Below, piece after piece: positions 10,162 through 21,860 of a DNA stretch of 64,000 bases. The DNA lies in NCBI RefSeq assembly GCF_040802235.1, contig NC_133169.1, positions 45,515,034 through 45,579,033 on the forward strand. Reading direction: 5' to 3'. The translations under genes were made by a program, and so were the position numbers. The first letter of the stretch is position 1. Every line of letters starts with the position of its first letter. The notes under the pieces were generated by a model. It worked only from the letters and a program-made list of their open reading frames with translations. It did not search any database and was not told the origin of the DNA. The stretch comes from Manis javanica (taxonomy: Eukaryota > Chordata > Mammalia > Pholidota > Manidae).

Positions 10162-13100
10162 GGGGTTTTGCTCATTTCACAATGAAGAATCTCAACATTT
10201 AAAAAATAAAATACAGATGAATACCCAGTATTTGTATTTTATCAGTGATATATATCTACATTTATTTCATGAAACTAAAATCAAAGAACATTTAATTCAA
10301 ACTTACATATGGTTGTTCAAAATGGCAAAGAATGAAAAATTATTTGTAATGATATTACCCTTTATTAAAGGTCAAAAATCTGGATTCATGTTTTCATAAT
10401 TGCAACACATGTATGTGCATATTTATCTATTTAAGCTGAAGTATAGGTGATATAAAGATGCACACATAATTGTAAACTAAACAGTTAAATAACAACTACT
10501 CAAGTATAAGCAGTATTATTATGCATCTTTGATTCTTTTTCATATAGAATTGAGAAGTGTAATTAAATTACCATAACTTAAGAAAAACAGGCAAAAATAA
10601 AATATATTCTTAAAGATAAGTATTTGATTGTAAGTGAATAAAGCTTTCATTTTTGCATTTAAAAATATAGGTGATATTTCAAATTAAAAACATAGACTTT
10701 AAGTTTTTGTTTTAGTATTAGATTACTTACTTTTGGATAGTCTAAAAATAGTACATTTCATTTTCTTTTAATTTTCAGTTTTAAACATTTTATTGATGAA
10801 TCATTCACCAAAATAGTTGTATATAATTACAGTACCATGTAATGATTTATGTATACATTTTAATGACCACCAAGATCAAGATAACCGACACATTTATCAC
10901 CTCATAGTTAATTCTTTGTGCATGTGTGGTGATAATGCTTAAGAATTATCAGCAAATTTCAAATATACATGTAGTATTGTTACCTGGAGTCACCAAGCTA
11001 TACATTAGGTACCCAGAACTTCCTATAATTGAGGAGTTTTACCCTTTGAGTGACATCACCTCATTTTCCCTTCCACGCAGCTCCTGGAAACCACCTTCAA
11101 TTGTCTGTTTCTATGAAAATAGAATCTTATTAGATCCCACTGAGTGACACTACGCAGTTTTATCTTACCCTGCCTTGTTTCACCTAGCAGAATGCCCTCA
11201 AGATTCATCCGTGCTACTGCAAAAGACACAATTCTTTTCTTGTACATGGCTCTGTAATATTGTATTATACTTTTATACCATGTTTTCAATGACCTTTCAC
11301 CTGTTTTAGGACATTTGGGTTGTTTCCCTGTCTTAGCTATTATAAATAATACTGCAGTGAACATGGAGGTGCATATGCCTTTTTGAATTAGTATTTTCAT
11401 TTTCTCGATTTATATTACCACTGAGTGTATGTGTTTCCTCTTCTCTACACTCTTCTCAACATTTGTGTTATATCTTTTTTATAAAATCCTTTCTAACATG
11501 TGTGAGGTGATATCTGACTGTTGTTTTGATTTACATTTCCCTGATTAATGATGTTGAACATCTTTTCATGTTCCTGTTAGTTGTTTTTATGTCCTCTTTA
11601 TGACAAAAAATATTCAACAGGTCCTTTTCCCATCTTCAATTGAACTTTTATTTTTTGGTATTGAGTTTCAAGAGTTTTTTAAAATTTTATTTTGAATAGG
11701 AATCCCTTACAGTATATGGTTTGCAAAGACTTCTCCCAGTCTGTATATTACATTTTCAACTTATTGTTTGTTTCTTTTGCTATGTAGAAGCACGTTAGTT
11801 TGATGTAGTCCCACTAGTTTATTCTAGCTTTTGCTTCCTGTGTTTTGGCGTCTGATCCCATAAATCATTGCCAAGACCGATATCAATGATTTTTCCTGTT
11901 TTCTCCTAGGAGCTTCATAGTTTCAGATCTTACATTTAAGTCTTTAATCCAATTTGAGTTTCTTTTTGTGAATGGTGTTAATTATGAGACCAGTTTCATT
12001 CTATTTTATGAGAATATGCAGTTTTGCTAACATAATTTATGGGGAAACAATCCTTTCTCATTGTGTGTTATTGTCACTCATCAGAAATTATTTGTATATG
12101 AATTTGCTTATGTCTGGATTCTCTATTCTGCTCCACTGGATGATGTCACTTTTTTTATCCCAGTGCCATGCTGTTTTGATTCCTATAGCTTTTTAATACA
12201 CCTTGAAATCAGGAAGTGGAATGCCTCCAGCTTTGTTCTTCTTCAGAATTATTCTGGCTATTTGGGGTTCTTTGTAGTTAAATATAAATTTTACCATTTT
12301 TCCATATTTCTATTAAAAATACTGTTTGAATTTTTATAGGGATTGCATTGGATCTGTATATGACTTTGAGCAGTGTGTACATGTTCACAATATTAATTCT
12401 TACAATCTAAGAACATGGGATAGCTTTCCAATTATTTGTACTTTTCAATCTGTTTTGTTAATATCTTGTAATTTTCAGTGTACAGTTTTCTAACCTCTTA
12501 AAGTTAAACTTAATCCTAAGTATTTTCTTGTTTTCAGTTCTATTGTAAATGAAATTGCTTTCTTAATTTCTGTTTCATACTGTTCATTATTAGTACACAG
12601 GTGTACAATTGATATATGTGTTTTGATTTTATAACCTTCACCTTTACCAAATTCATTATCAGTTTTAACAGGTTTTTCATGGACTTTTTATGGATTTTCA
12701 TATATATAATTTCATCATCAAGCATATCATTTTAATTCTTCCTTTCCATTTTGGATACCTTCACCTTGCAAAATTTCTCCAGCTAGGAATTCTAGTGCTG
12801 TGTTAAGTGTAAATGGTGAGATTGAGCACCTTTGTCTTGTTCTTGTTGTTAGAGGAAAGGCTTGTAACTTTTCACAATTAAGTATGACATTAGCTGTGGG
12901 CTTATTATATATTGCCTTTATCATGCTGATGAACATTACTTCTATATCTATACCTAATTTGTTGAGAGTTTACTCATGAGTGAATGTTAAATTTCATAAA
13001 TGTTTTTCTGTATCTATTAAAATAATCACACATTTTTAATCCTTCATCCTGTTAATATGGTTATTCTCACTTACTGATTTGTGTTTGTTGACCCAGTGAA

Positions 13101-14842
13101 AAATCCAAAATGACCAGGATATATTACCCTTTAAAAGAGTTTGTGATTTTTGTTTGGTAATATTTTGTTGAGAATTTTTGCATCGATGTTCATCAGAGTT
13201 ATTATTCTGTGATTTTCTTTTCTTGTAGTTACCTTGTCTGACTTTGGTTTCAAGGTAATGCTGCCTTAGAAAATTGTTTTGAAAGTGTTATTTCATCATA
13301 TTTTTTAATAATTTGAGAGGAATTGATATTAATTCTTCTATACATGTTTGTAGAAATCACCTGTGAAGTTATATACTATTAGACTTTTATTTATTGGAGA
13401 CATTAGATAATTTATTTGATCTCCTTGCTTATTATTGTTTGATTTTTTTATTACCTCATGGTTCAGTCTTGATAGGTTGTGAATTTAAGAAATGTATCCA
13501 TTTCTTTTTTAAATTATACATTTTGTTGGCATAATTATTCATACTAACCTTTTGTATTTCTATACCAGGTGTTAAAGCTCCTCTTCCATTTATAATTTTG
13601 TTACTTCTAGTCTTCTTTTATTCTTAATTTAGTTAAAAATTTATAAAAATTTTTTATTTTTTCAATAAAACAGCTTATTGTTTTAATGAACACTTTTCTG
13701 TTGTCTTTTAGTATAATTTATTTATTTCTGTTCTAATAGTTATTCCTTCCTGTTGCCAAATTTGGGCTTAGTTTATTCTTTCTTTTTTAGTTTCTTAAGG
13801 TGTAAATAGGTTACTTTAGAATATTTTTTCTCAATATTGTGTTTATTGCTATAAACATCCCTCTTACAACTGCTTTTGTTGCATCCCATAAGTTTTGGTA
13901 CATTGTATATCTATTTTCACTTGTGTCAAGATATTTGTTTATTTCCCTTTTGTTTTGTTCTTTGGCCTGTTGGTTATTCAAAAGTTTTTTATTTAATCAC
14001 CACATATTTGTGAATTTTCCAACTTTTCCTTTGTTACTGAATAGAGAGATTCATATCTTCTTGGCTGGAGAAGATTCTTGACATGATTTTAATCTTAATT
14101 TGTTAAGGCTTGTTTTGTGACCTATCATAGTCTCAGTATTGGATAATGTCACATGTGTACTTGAGAAGAATGTGTATTCTGTAGCTGTTGGATGGAATGT
14201 TGTTTAAATGTCTTTTCAGCCCATTTGTTCTAGATTGTCATTGATCCCCACTCTTTACTTACTGATTTTGTTTGATCTATCCATTGTTGAAAATGTGGTA
14301 TTGATGTTGCCTACAATTACTATATTGTCTACTTCTCAATTAAGATCTTTTAATATTTAATATGCTTCAGTGTTCCAATGTTCTATGTGTGTATGTTTAA
14401 AATTGCTTTACCTTCTTGGTGAATTGATCCTTTTATCTGTATATAATGACCCACTTTATGTCTTTTACAGTTTTAGTCATAAGGCCTGTTTTAGCAACTA
14501 TACATGTAAATAACCTATGTCTTTTGAGTTATGATTCTGTGGAATATCTACTTGCATTCTTTTCTGTTCAGGCCATGAGGCCTCTAAATCTTAGGTGAGT
14601 CTTTTTTGGCCAGAACAGTTTTTGTTTTGTTTTGTTTTGTTTTTAACTCACACAGGCACTCAATATCTTTTATGTGCAGAATTTATACCATTTAAATTTA
14701 GACTAATTATTCATAGCAAACAATTCAATATCATCATTTTATTGTTTTCTGAAAGTTTTATAGTTCTTTTTTCCTCTTTATTCCACTCTTTCTGTTTTCT
14801 TTTGTGAATTGATATTTTTGTATCGTAGTATTTGATTTTTTA

Positions 14843-16154
14843 ATATATTTTTATTGTAGTGCAATTGACATACACTATTATATCAATTTCAAGCATACAA
14901 CACAGTGATTTGACAGTTACATACATTATTAAATGCTCACCAAAAACTAGTGTAGTTACTGTCAACATAAAATATATCACACAAATGTCCTAATGTCAGT
15001 GCCAATCAACAGGTGAATGGGTAAACATATGGTGCTTTATCTATACCATACAAGTAAAAAAATTTAACTATTAAGAAACTCAAGAAAATGAATGAACATC
15101 AAAATATGCAGAATGAAAGAAGCCAGACAAGTATATACACCATAGGATTTCATTTATGTTAATTTCTATAATATGAAAACTAATCTATAGTGACAGTATT
15201 TTAAAAAGAGCAGAAAAGAAACTGTATGGAGAACAGTACTCTGGATGCTATAGATTTTACCCAGAAGAGACACACATCTGTGCTCACATTTAATTACCAG
15301 AGCAAGTTATATGGCCACATCTAATGTTAAGGGGAAAGAGAGTGTAACCATCCGCCCAGAAGTGAGGAAAACAAAAACACTTATCAGCGTTATCAACTAC
15401 AATACTTCATTATCTAAAAGGAGTATTTTGTTTGAATATCAAGGAAAGCTGAATACTTAGTGCGCTGATGTCTGCAAGTTAAGAGAGACTCTTGTGGTGT
15501 AAGAAAAAGGATGATACACTACTGCCTATGGTTCCTTTGGGATCTATAACCAAAGTTAATTCCCTTAAACTTATAGGATTTTCTCAACCTTGTCCCTAAT
15601 TCCAGTATGGAATCTATTGTTAAAAGAAAAGTGTGTGGTCAGTTATAAAATAAGAGTCTTAGGGATGAAAACTACAGCATAGGGAATATAGTCAATAGCA
15701 TTGTAATATCCTTGTATGGGGATTAGATTACTATGCACTTATTGTGAGCATTTTGTAATGTACACAATTGTCAAATCACTATATTGTACACCTGAAGCCA
15801 ATATAATCATATATCAGCTATACTTCAATAAAAAAATAAAGTAAAATGAGAAAAAAATATGTCACAAAACTATTGACTATATTCTCTATGCTTTACTTTT
15901 ATCCCCATACTGATTTATATTATGACTGAGTTTTCATGCCCCTTTATCCCCCTCACACACCTTAGCCACCCACCCCAATCCCTACCCCATGGCAACCACC
16001 AGTCACTTCTCAGTGTCTGTGAGTATAATGTTATTTTGTTCATTTTGTTTTGTTTTGTTTTTAGGTTCCACATATCAGTGAAATCACATGGCATTTGTCT
16101 TTCTCCACCTGGCTTATTTCACTTAGCATAATACCTTCTAAGTCCACCTGTTTT
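14843..16154 (-). mobile_element. Second L1, antisense, inserted in the 10.8-18.2 kb L1
   Basis: An antisense L1MA9-type 3' end (TTTTTATTGTAGTGCAATTG, then CAAGCATACAACACAGTGAT) starts in the middle of the host L1's ORF2. It resumes after an interruption at 15,842 (ACTATTGACTATATTCTCT) and ends after the ORF2 C-terminal region at about 16,150 (CTGGCTTATTTCACTTAGCA). On both sides the host L1 ORF2 resumes in register. It is 5' truncated. Confidence 0.85.
14985..15841 (+). mobile_element. Third L1, sense, nested in the second
   Basis: A sense-strand ORF2 tail and 3' end interrupt the second L1. The canonical L1MA9-like terminus is present: TCAAATCACTATATTGTACA, then CTATACTTCAATAAAAAAAT. Imperfect flanking copies (AAATATATCACACAAA near 14,970 and AAATATGTCACAAAA near 15,855) could be a decayed target duplication. 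About 400 bases in the middle (15,240-15,640) are not recognisably L1 to me. Confidence 0.8.
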
Positions 16155-18597
16155 CCTCTTTATCAACTGGGTACCTTTTATAGGTTTTTGGCTTGTGGTT
16201 ACCATGGGGTTATCATGATAAATCTTGTATCTATAACCATCTATCTTAAGCTGATAAAACTTAATTTTAATTGCATAGAAAGTTCTACACCTTTGCTTTG
16301 TGCTCCCTAAATTTGTGTTGTTGTACATCTTTCTATGTTGTATCCATTTAAAAATATTTTACCTATAGTTATTTTAACTTTCTTCTCTCCTATGTATTAG
16401 AATTTTAAATTATTTAAACACCACTGTTGGTACTTTGAATATATCATCTTACACTTTTATGATCTGCATAATTTCTTCTAAGAAATCTGTTGTTAGAATT
16501 ATTGTGCTTCTCTTTCATGTTGTGAGTCCTCTTTCTCCTGCTTTCAAAATTACCTGTCTTTGATTTTTGAGAACTTGTTTATAATGTACATGGTTGAAGT
16601 TCTTTGTTGGTTAAATCTGTTAGTGATATTTGACCTTCAAGTACCTGTAGGTCTTCCCTCAGATTTGAGAAGTTTTCAGCCATTACTTCGTTAAGTAAGT
16701 TTTCTATCCCTTCCTCTCTCTCTCTCTCTTCTCATACTGGTATATCCATAATGTAGGTATTGTTTTGTATGGTTTTTTCCCATAGTTGACTTAGACTACC
16801 TTCCCTAGATTTCATTCTAATATGCTTTATCACATCTGACTAGAAAATATCAGAGGATCTATCTTCAAATTTATAGATTCTTTCTTCTGCCTGATTGAAG
16901 TGTGGTTGAAACTACTACACTGTTTATTTCACTCATGTATTCTTGAACTCTACAATTTGTTATGTTCTTTTTATATCTTTGTTGAACTTCCCATTTTATA
17001 TATTTGTTGTTTTACTGAATTCATTTAGTTGTCTATATGTGTTTGCTTGAATCTCTCTAAACTTCCTTTAAAATAATTATTTTGAATTGTTTAACCAGTT
17101 AACTTTCAGATTTGACTCTCTTTGGGGTCAGTTGCTTGAATATTATTTTACTCCTTTGGTGTTGCCATTGTTCACTGGCTGTCTTCATGTTTCTAGTACC
17201 TTCACATTGGCAACTGTGCATTTGAGGGCAGTCTCTTTTTCACCCTTTTTAGTCTGGCTTTGATGGGCCACAGCTTTCCCTTGAAGGGGGCGCTCAGGGT
17301 AGCAGTTGGGTCAAATGGAGTGTGTTAGGTTCCTAGGAAGGCACAGTGGCAAGGTTTCCAGGCGTCCCCACCAGCACCAGCTTTAGAACAGAATGTGTGG
17401 GTCTTCTGCGGGCAGTTCTGTGAAGTTACAGGTGCTCTTGGTGTCTAAGACATTGGGGTCCTCACAGGGGCTGAGGCTGCTGTGACCTTGATAGCTCTTT
17501 TATTCTTCAGATGAAGTTCTGCCTTAGGGGAATCCTCTTGGTGCCTCACCTGGTGTCCTGGCAGTCAGAGGAGCTGATGAGATGTCGTCCTGGATCAGTG
17601 CACATGGAGACACCATAGTGTCTGGGTTCTGGGACACAGTTGCACTTGCTGAGCAGGTGGTTCAGCCCCTGGCCGGTGAAGACACCCTGTACAGCTGGGA
17701 TGTGCATCTCTGGAGGTCAGTAGAGTGACTCTCACTAGGAGTGGATACAGCAGGGGCATGGGCCCCGGGAGGCCAATGAAGAGCAGGCAGCAGTCCACGG
17801 GGCAGACAGCGGTATAGCATAGCCTGCCAGTGCTGGGTGAAGGCACCAGTTCTGCCCCATGGAGCAGATGCATGTCAGGCACAGCATGTCGCTTTAGGCC
17901 ACACGTTGCCACAGCACATTGCTAACTGGGGACCAGGCCTCAGAGCAGCAACCACGTGCTCGGGCACTGGTGCTTCACAGCTCTTCTCTGGCACCTGGGA
18001 CAATACTTTTTATATTTTTTTATGTGGCCACCTTTGGGCTTGATCTCCACAGGGTTATTGCTGCTTGTCGGTGAAAACCAGAGCTTTTCTTTATCTGTTT
18101 TTCTCAGTTTATTGTTTCTTATTTATTGTCTTTGGTTTTTACAAGATGAGCTTTGGGAAATCCTTAGCTGTCTACCTTACTGAATAAGCTTTATTTAATG
18201 AAAAATGTCTCATAAAGAAAATTGACTTCCATGTCTGCTCATTAATTCATGCATTCAAGACCAATATTAAAAACATGTTATGTGACAGACACTGTTCAAG
18301 GCATTTGGCTTTTAACAGTGAACAAAACAAACATCTTCCATGATGAAGTTTGATTTCTGGTGGGACGGGATGGTAATAAATAATAAAGATGAGTCATAGA
18401 CTTATTTTTTGACACGCTAAAGGGTAAAAAAGTGATCAACAAACATTTTAAAGAAAACAGCACAATTAGAAGAGAATTCTTTGAAGTTGATTGCAAAATA
18501 TACATCATTAAATCTCATTTTATATCCAGATTTATATAATTGAAATTGAAACACACACTAGTTTTTATTTCTTTGTACTTAACATATGTACACATTT

Positions 18598-18614
18598 TTT
18601 TCATTTCTTTTTAG
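18598..18614 (+). other. 3' splice site before OR2AJ1-like pseudogene 1
   Basis: A pyrimidine-rich tract ends in TTTCTTTTTAG at 18,613-18,614, 20 bases before the start codon. The paralogue has the same arrangement at 46,138-46,139. OR genes usually have a non-coding 5' exon spliced just before the coding exon. Confidence 0.6.
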
Positions 18615-18634
18615 GTGAAGTAGAGGAATTAATT

Positions 18635-19576
18635 ATGGGACATGAGAATCACACTTTCAGCAGTGACTTCATTCTTTTGGGCTCTTCACTTCTTCTCAAA
18701 CAAGCCTAGCTCTCTACTCCCTTATATTCATCGTTTTCCTGATGACTAGCGGAGAACACAGTCATGATCCTCCTGAACCACAGGGACTCGCACCTCCACA
18801 CCCCAATGTATTTCCTGCTCGGCCATCTCTCTTTTTTGGATATCTTGCACAGCACCAATATTGTTCCCAAAATGCTCACTGACTTTCTGTCTGACAGCAA
18901 GACGATTTCATTTGCAGGCTGTGGCTTCCAGATATTTCTGTCCATCTCCCTCCTGGGGGGGTGAGTGCTTTCTCCTGGGAGCAATGTCCTATGATCGCTA
19001 TGTGGCCATCTGTCACCCACTGTGCTATCCCATTCTTATGAATGAGTATCTCATCGTTTTCTTGGCTGGAAGATCCTGGATTGTCGGGACTCTCAATTCT
19101 ATTATTCACACAACTTATGTCCTCCACTTCCCCTTCTGTGGCTCAAGGGCCATCGATCACTTTTTCTGTGAAGTCCCTGCCATGCTGAAGTTGTCCTGTG
19201 TGGACACAACACACTATGAACAAGGGGTTTATGTCAGCAGTATACTTTTCCTGCTTGTCCCTTTCTCCCTGATCTCTGCTTCATGTGTCCAAGTTCTCCA
19301 TACTGTCCTCCAAATGAAATCATCAGAGGCACGGAAAAAGTCATTTTCCACCTGTTTTTTCCACATGATTGTAGTCATAATGTACTATGGGCCATGTATT
19401 TTCACATATATGAGACCTAAGTCATACCACACTCCAGGGCAGGATAAGTTCCTGGCGATATTCTACACATCCTTACACCCACACTGAACCCCATCATCTA
19501 TAGCTTTAGGAATAAAGATATACTAGCGGCAATGAAAAATGTGCTGAAAAGTAATTTCCTCAATAAAACTTATTAG
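18635..19576 (+). pseudogene. OR2AJ1: Olfactory receptor pseudogene, OR2AJ1-like (copy 1)
   Basis: A family 2 odorant-receptor GPCR relic. The start MGHENHTFSSDFILLG and the tail with MYYGP, RPKSYHTPGQDKFLAIFYT and a SFRNKD-type C-terminus match my memory of human OR2AJ1. Still readable are [13 protein letters not shown], the [13 protein letters not shown] motif, the CEVPAMLKLSC extracellular loop and KKSFSTC. Aligned with its paralogue and with the family pattern it has about four indels: a missing base near 18,684 that leads to TAG at 18,707, a two-base loss near 18,748, an extra G in a G-run near 18,955, and a missing base near 19,470 before the NPIIYS motif. The last ends in tail codons that stop at 19,574-19,576. 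It cannot encode a receptor. Body similarity remains high, so the loss is not very ancient. Confidence 0.93.
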
Positions 19577-19983
19577 AAAAATGCTTGAAATGTGTGTTGT
19601 TTGTTTATAGATTCAACAGTTAGAAGATACTCAGTAAGAGATTCTCTTGAGAAAAAAATCAAGTTTTCTACTCTCCCAGTGTGGAAATATGTGGGTAATT
19701 AAAAAGCCTAGTAAATCAAACATGTTGATTTTATCAATACAATATTTCAAAAAAATTTATGGTTCCCTCTGATGAAACTATTATAATTACACATGGCACA
19801 TAGAAAAAATAAAAGTTTAACTAATACTTCCATGCCCCTCCCACTAAAATTGTAAGAATTTGAAAGAATTATCTTAGTAATAAACATGTTTCCATAAAAT
19901 GTGTATAATTTTTCAAAATAGTGAAATTGTCGGCAAGGATGCAGAATAGCTTAGCAGGTAACCATGATATCAATGTATCTAGC

Positions 19984-20100
19984 TGTATTAATATAATTAT
20001 TTTTATATTGGAGGGAATACTGCATCCATTTTATATAGTTGGATTGTATTTATATAATTAGTTATGATTATTTTATATTGGAGGGACTACTGTATCCATC
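19984..20100. repeat. Tandem duplication of about 60 bp
   Basis: Unit 1 at 19,984-20,044 and unit 2 at 20,045-20,100 share TGTATT...ATATAATTA...TTTTATATTGGAGGGA.TACTG.ATCCAT with a few differences and a small gap. Otherwise unremarkable AT-rich DNA. Confidence 0.8.
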
Positions 20101-20985
20101 AGGATGTCTACAATGAGGACAACTGAGCACAGATGAAACAGGTAATTTGCTGAGTTGTGTAAGTATGGGTGTCACATCAGACAAGAGGCTCTCCAAAGGC
20201 TGTAATCATATGAACAGATATTTTCTAAGGAACAAGGTACTAAATAACTCCTGAGCTTCTCTGTTTCTTATTGTTTGTTTTCTTATTCTTTTTAAAATGA
20301 GAAATGGGAATAGGAGATCAGAGCTATATTGTTATTAATAGAATGATTGCTATGTCCTAGTAACCTTCTTACCTTCTTTCTCTCTATATATATATGAGAA
20401 ATATAATTTTTAGGGGTAAATCATTTTCCCCAAGTAAATATGAAGGTAACATTGTTGTTTTGAGGGCTGACAAAATATGAACTTCCTGGGATGTTCTCAT
20501 ATACTTGCATAACTCTACATTTAAGTTATCTTTAAGGGCTCCACTTATACTTAGCATCTGTCCTAGCATTGTCCCTAGACACCTGCTTACTCCACCTTCC
20601 CACCCTTTTCCTTTTTGCCAGTTTTGCTGGGTCTACATGTGCTCCTTGTTAATTACTGTATGCCTAGGCATATCTCTGTGCTTATACCATAATTTGTCTA
20701 GCCCCCTCAATGTGGATTTCTTGAGGGAAGTGATTACATACATATCTTTGTATTTCAGGGACTTAACAACCTTCTTAGGCCCTTTTTTGGTATGTAATAA
20801 ATTATTGTAACAAAATTAATGAATGCAAAACTGGATAACTGAGTAAGGTTTTCTGTGAATAGCAGGTAACTGTAAAGCAAAACTTGATTTATCTGAAAAA
20901 TGAAGCTTGAAGTCACAGTTTTAGATTATTTTTGCATCATGGCTATCTTGTTTTGCTCTTGGTCTTCAGTTTATAAAATGCTGAC
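20101..20985. other. Intergenic, nothing recognised
   Basis: AT-rich sequence without a recognised gene, RNA or repeat family. Confidence 0.5.
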
Positions 20986-20989
20986 CCTC

Positions 20990-21860
20990 TGAGTTTACTG
21001 GACTTTAAGTGAAAAAAGTACTAACATGACTACTCAACACCAAAAAACAAATAATCTGATTAAAAAGTGGCTGGATGACCTGAATAGGTGGTTTTGCAAA
21101 GAAGACACACAGAAGACCAAGAGGCACTTGAAAAGATGCACAGCATCTCTAATCATCAGGAAAATGAAAATCAAAGCCACAATGAGATATCACCTCACAC
21201 CAGTCAGAATGGTTAATATCAATAAGACAAGAAACAACAAGTGTTGGCGAGGATGCGGGGAAGAGCAAACCCTGCCACCCTGTGGGCAGGATTCCAAATT
21301 AGTGTTCCCACTCTGGACAGAACTGTGCAGTTTTATTAAAAAATAAAATATAGAAATATCGGATGGCCCAGAAATTCCTCTGCTGGTAATTTACTTAAAA
21401 CAAAGTCACTAATATTCAAAGATATATGTAATCTATTATTTATCACAGCATTATTTACAAAAGCCAAAATATAGAAACAACCTTAATGTTCATCACTAGA
21501 TGAATGGTTTTTTTAAAAATGGTGTACATATAACCAATGGAATATTACTCAGCCATAAAAAAGAAATGGGATTGTGCCATTTATAATAATGTGGAAGGAC
21601 CTAAAGGTTATTATGCTAAATGAAACAAGTCAGTCATATAAAAATAAATATCATATCATTTCACCTGTAGGTAGATTCTAAAAAAAAAAACAGATCAGCA
21701 AAGAAAACAGACTGGAGACTACCACAGAGGAAGTGTTTTGGTGAGATTGGTGAGGGGAAAAGTGCAAACACAGTCTTAATATGTCTAAAGAAAGCTACCT
21801 GACATAGTTATTCATCTAATAATTTATCTTTATGACATATTTGTTTAAACAACCTTTTAT
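20990..21860 (+). mobile_element. LINE-1 3' fragment, sense
   Basis: The end of ORF2 is readable at 21,026-21,346 ([33 protein letters not shown]), followed by the degenerate rest of ORF2 (TATGGAATATTACTCAGCC type) and 3'UTR. It is 5' truncated and old. Confidence 0.9.

Larger units (their letters stand above)
10780..18175 (-). mobile_element. LINE-1, nearly full length, antisense, old
   Basis: Read on the minus strand, this is an L1 with its 3' end at about 10.78 kb. It includes the ORF2 C-terminal region (11,056-11,400 still reads MFTAVLFIIAKTGKQPKCP), an RT piece with the [11 protein letters not shown] block at 12,727-12,936, the rest of ORF2 and ORF1 up to about 17.1 kb, and a GC-rich 5' region at about 17.2-18.0 kb. 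ORF2 carries many stops and shifts. The element is split at about 14,843 and 16,154 by another L1. The paralogous X' block at about 45.5 kb runs straight across this site, so X' shows the empty state. Confidence 0.9.
6300..19890 (+). repeat. Duplicon X (paralogous to 43.9-47.4 kb), carrying OR2AJ1-like pseudogene
   Basis: Sequence at 6,350-7,370 aligns by eye with 43,890-44,935, 10,415-10,770 with 45,160-45,500, and 18,186-19,890 with 45,510-47,400, all in the same orientation. Shared landmarks include GCTCACAGCTT, CAGTTATATTCTCT, GGTGATATTTCAAATTA, the OR body and CCCACTAAAATTG-like sequence after it. Compared with its partner, this copy has about 3 kb extra at 7.4-10.4 kb and about 7.4 kb of antisense L1 at 10.78-18.18 kb. 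Confidence 0.85.

Noticed and set aside
17595-18043. Open frames on both strands in a GC-rich stretch
   Set aside because: The stretch is the GC-rich 5' region of the antisense L1; composition alone explains the frames.
18240-18400. Apparent ancient repeat (GACAGACACTGTTCAAGGCA, AACAGTGAACAAAACAAAC) shared by X and X'
   Set aside because: It resembles a widespread mammalian repeat, but I cannot name the family, and sharing is already explained by the duplication.
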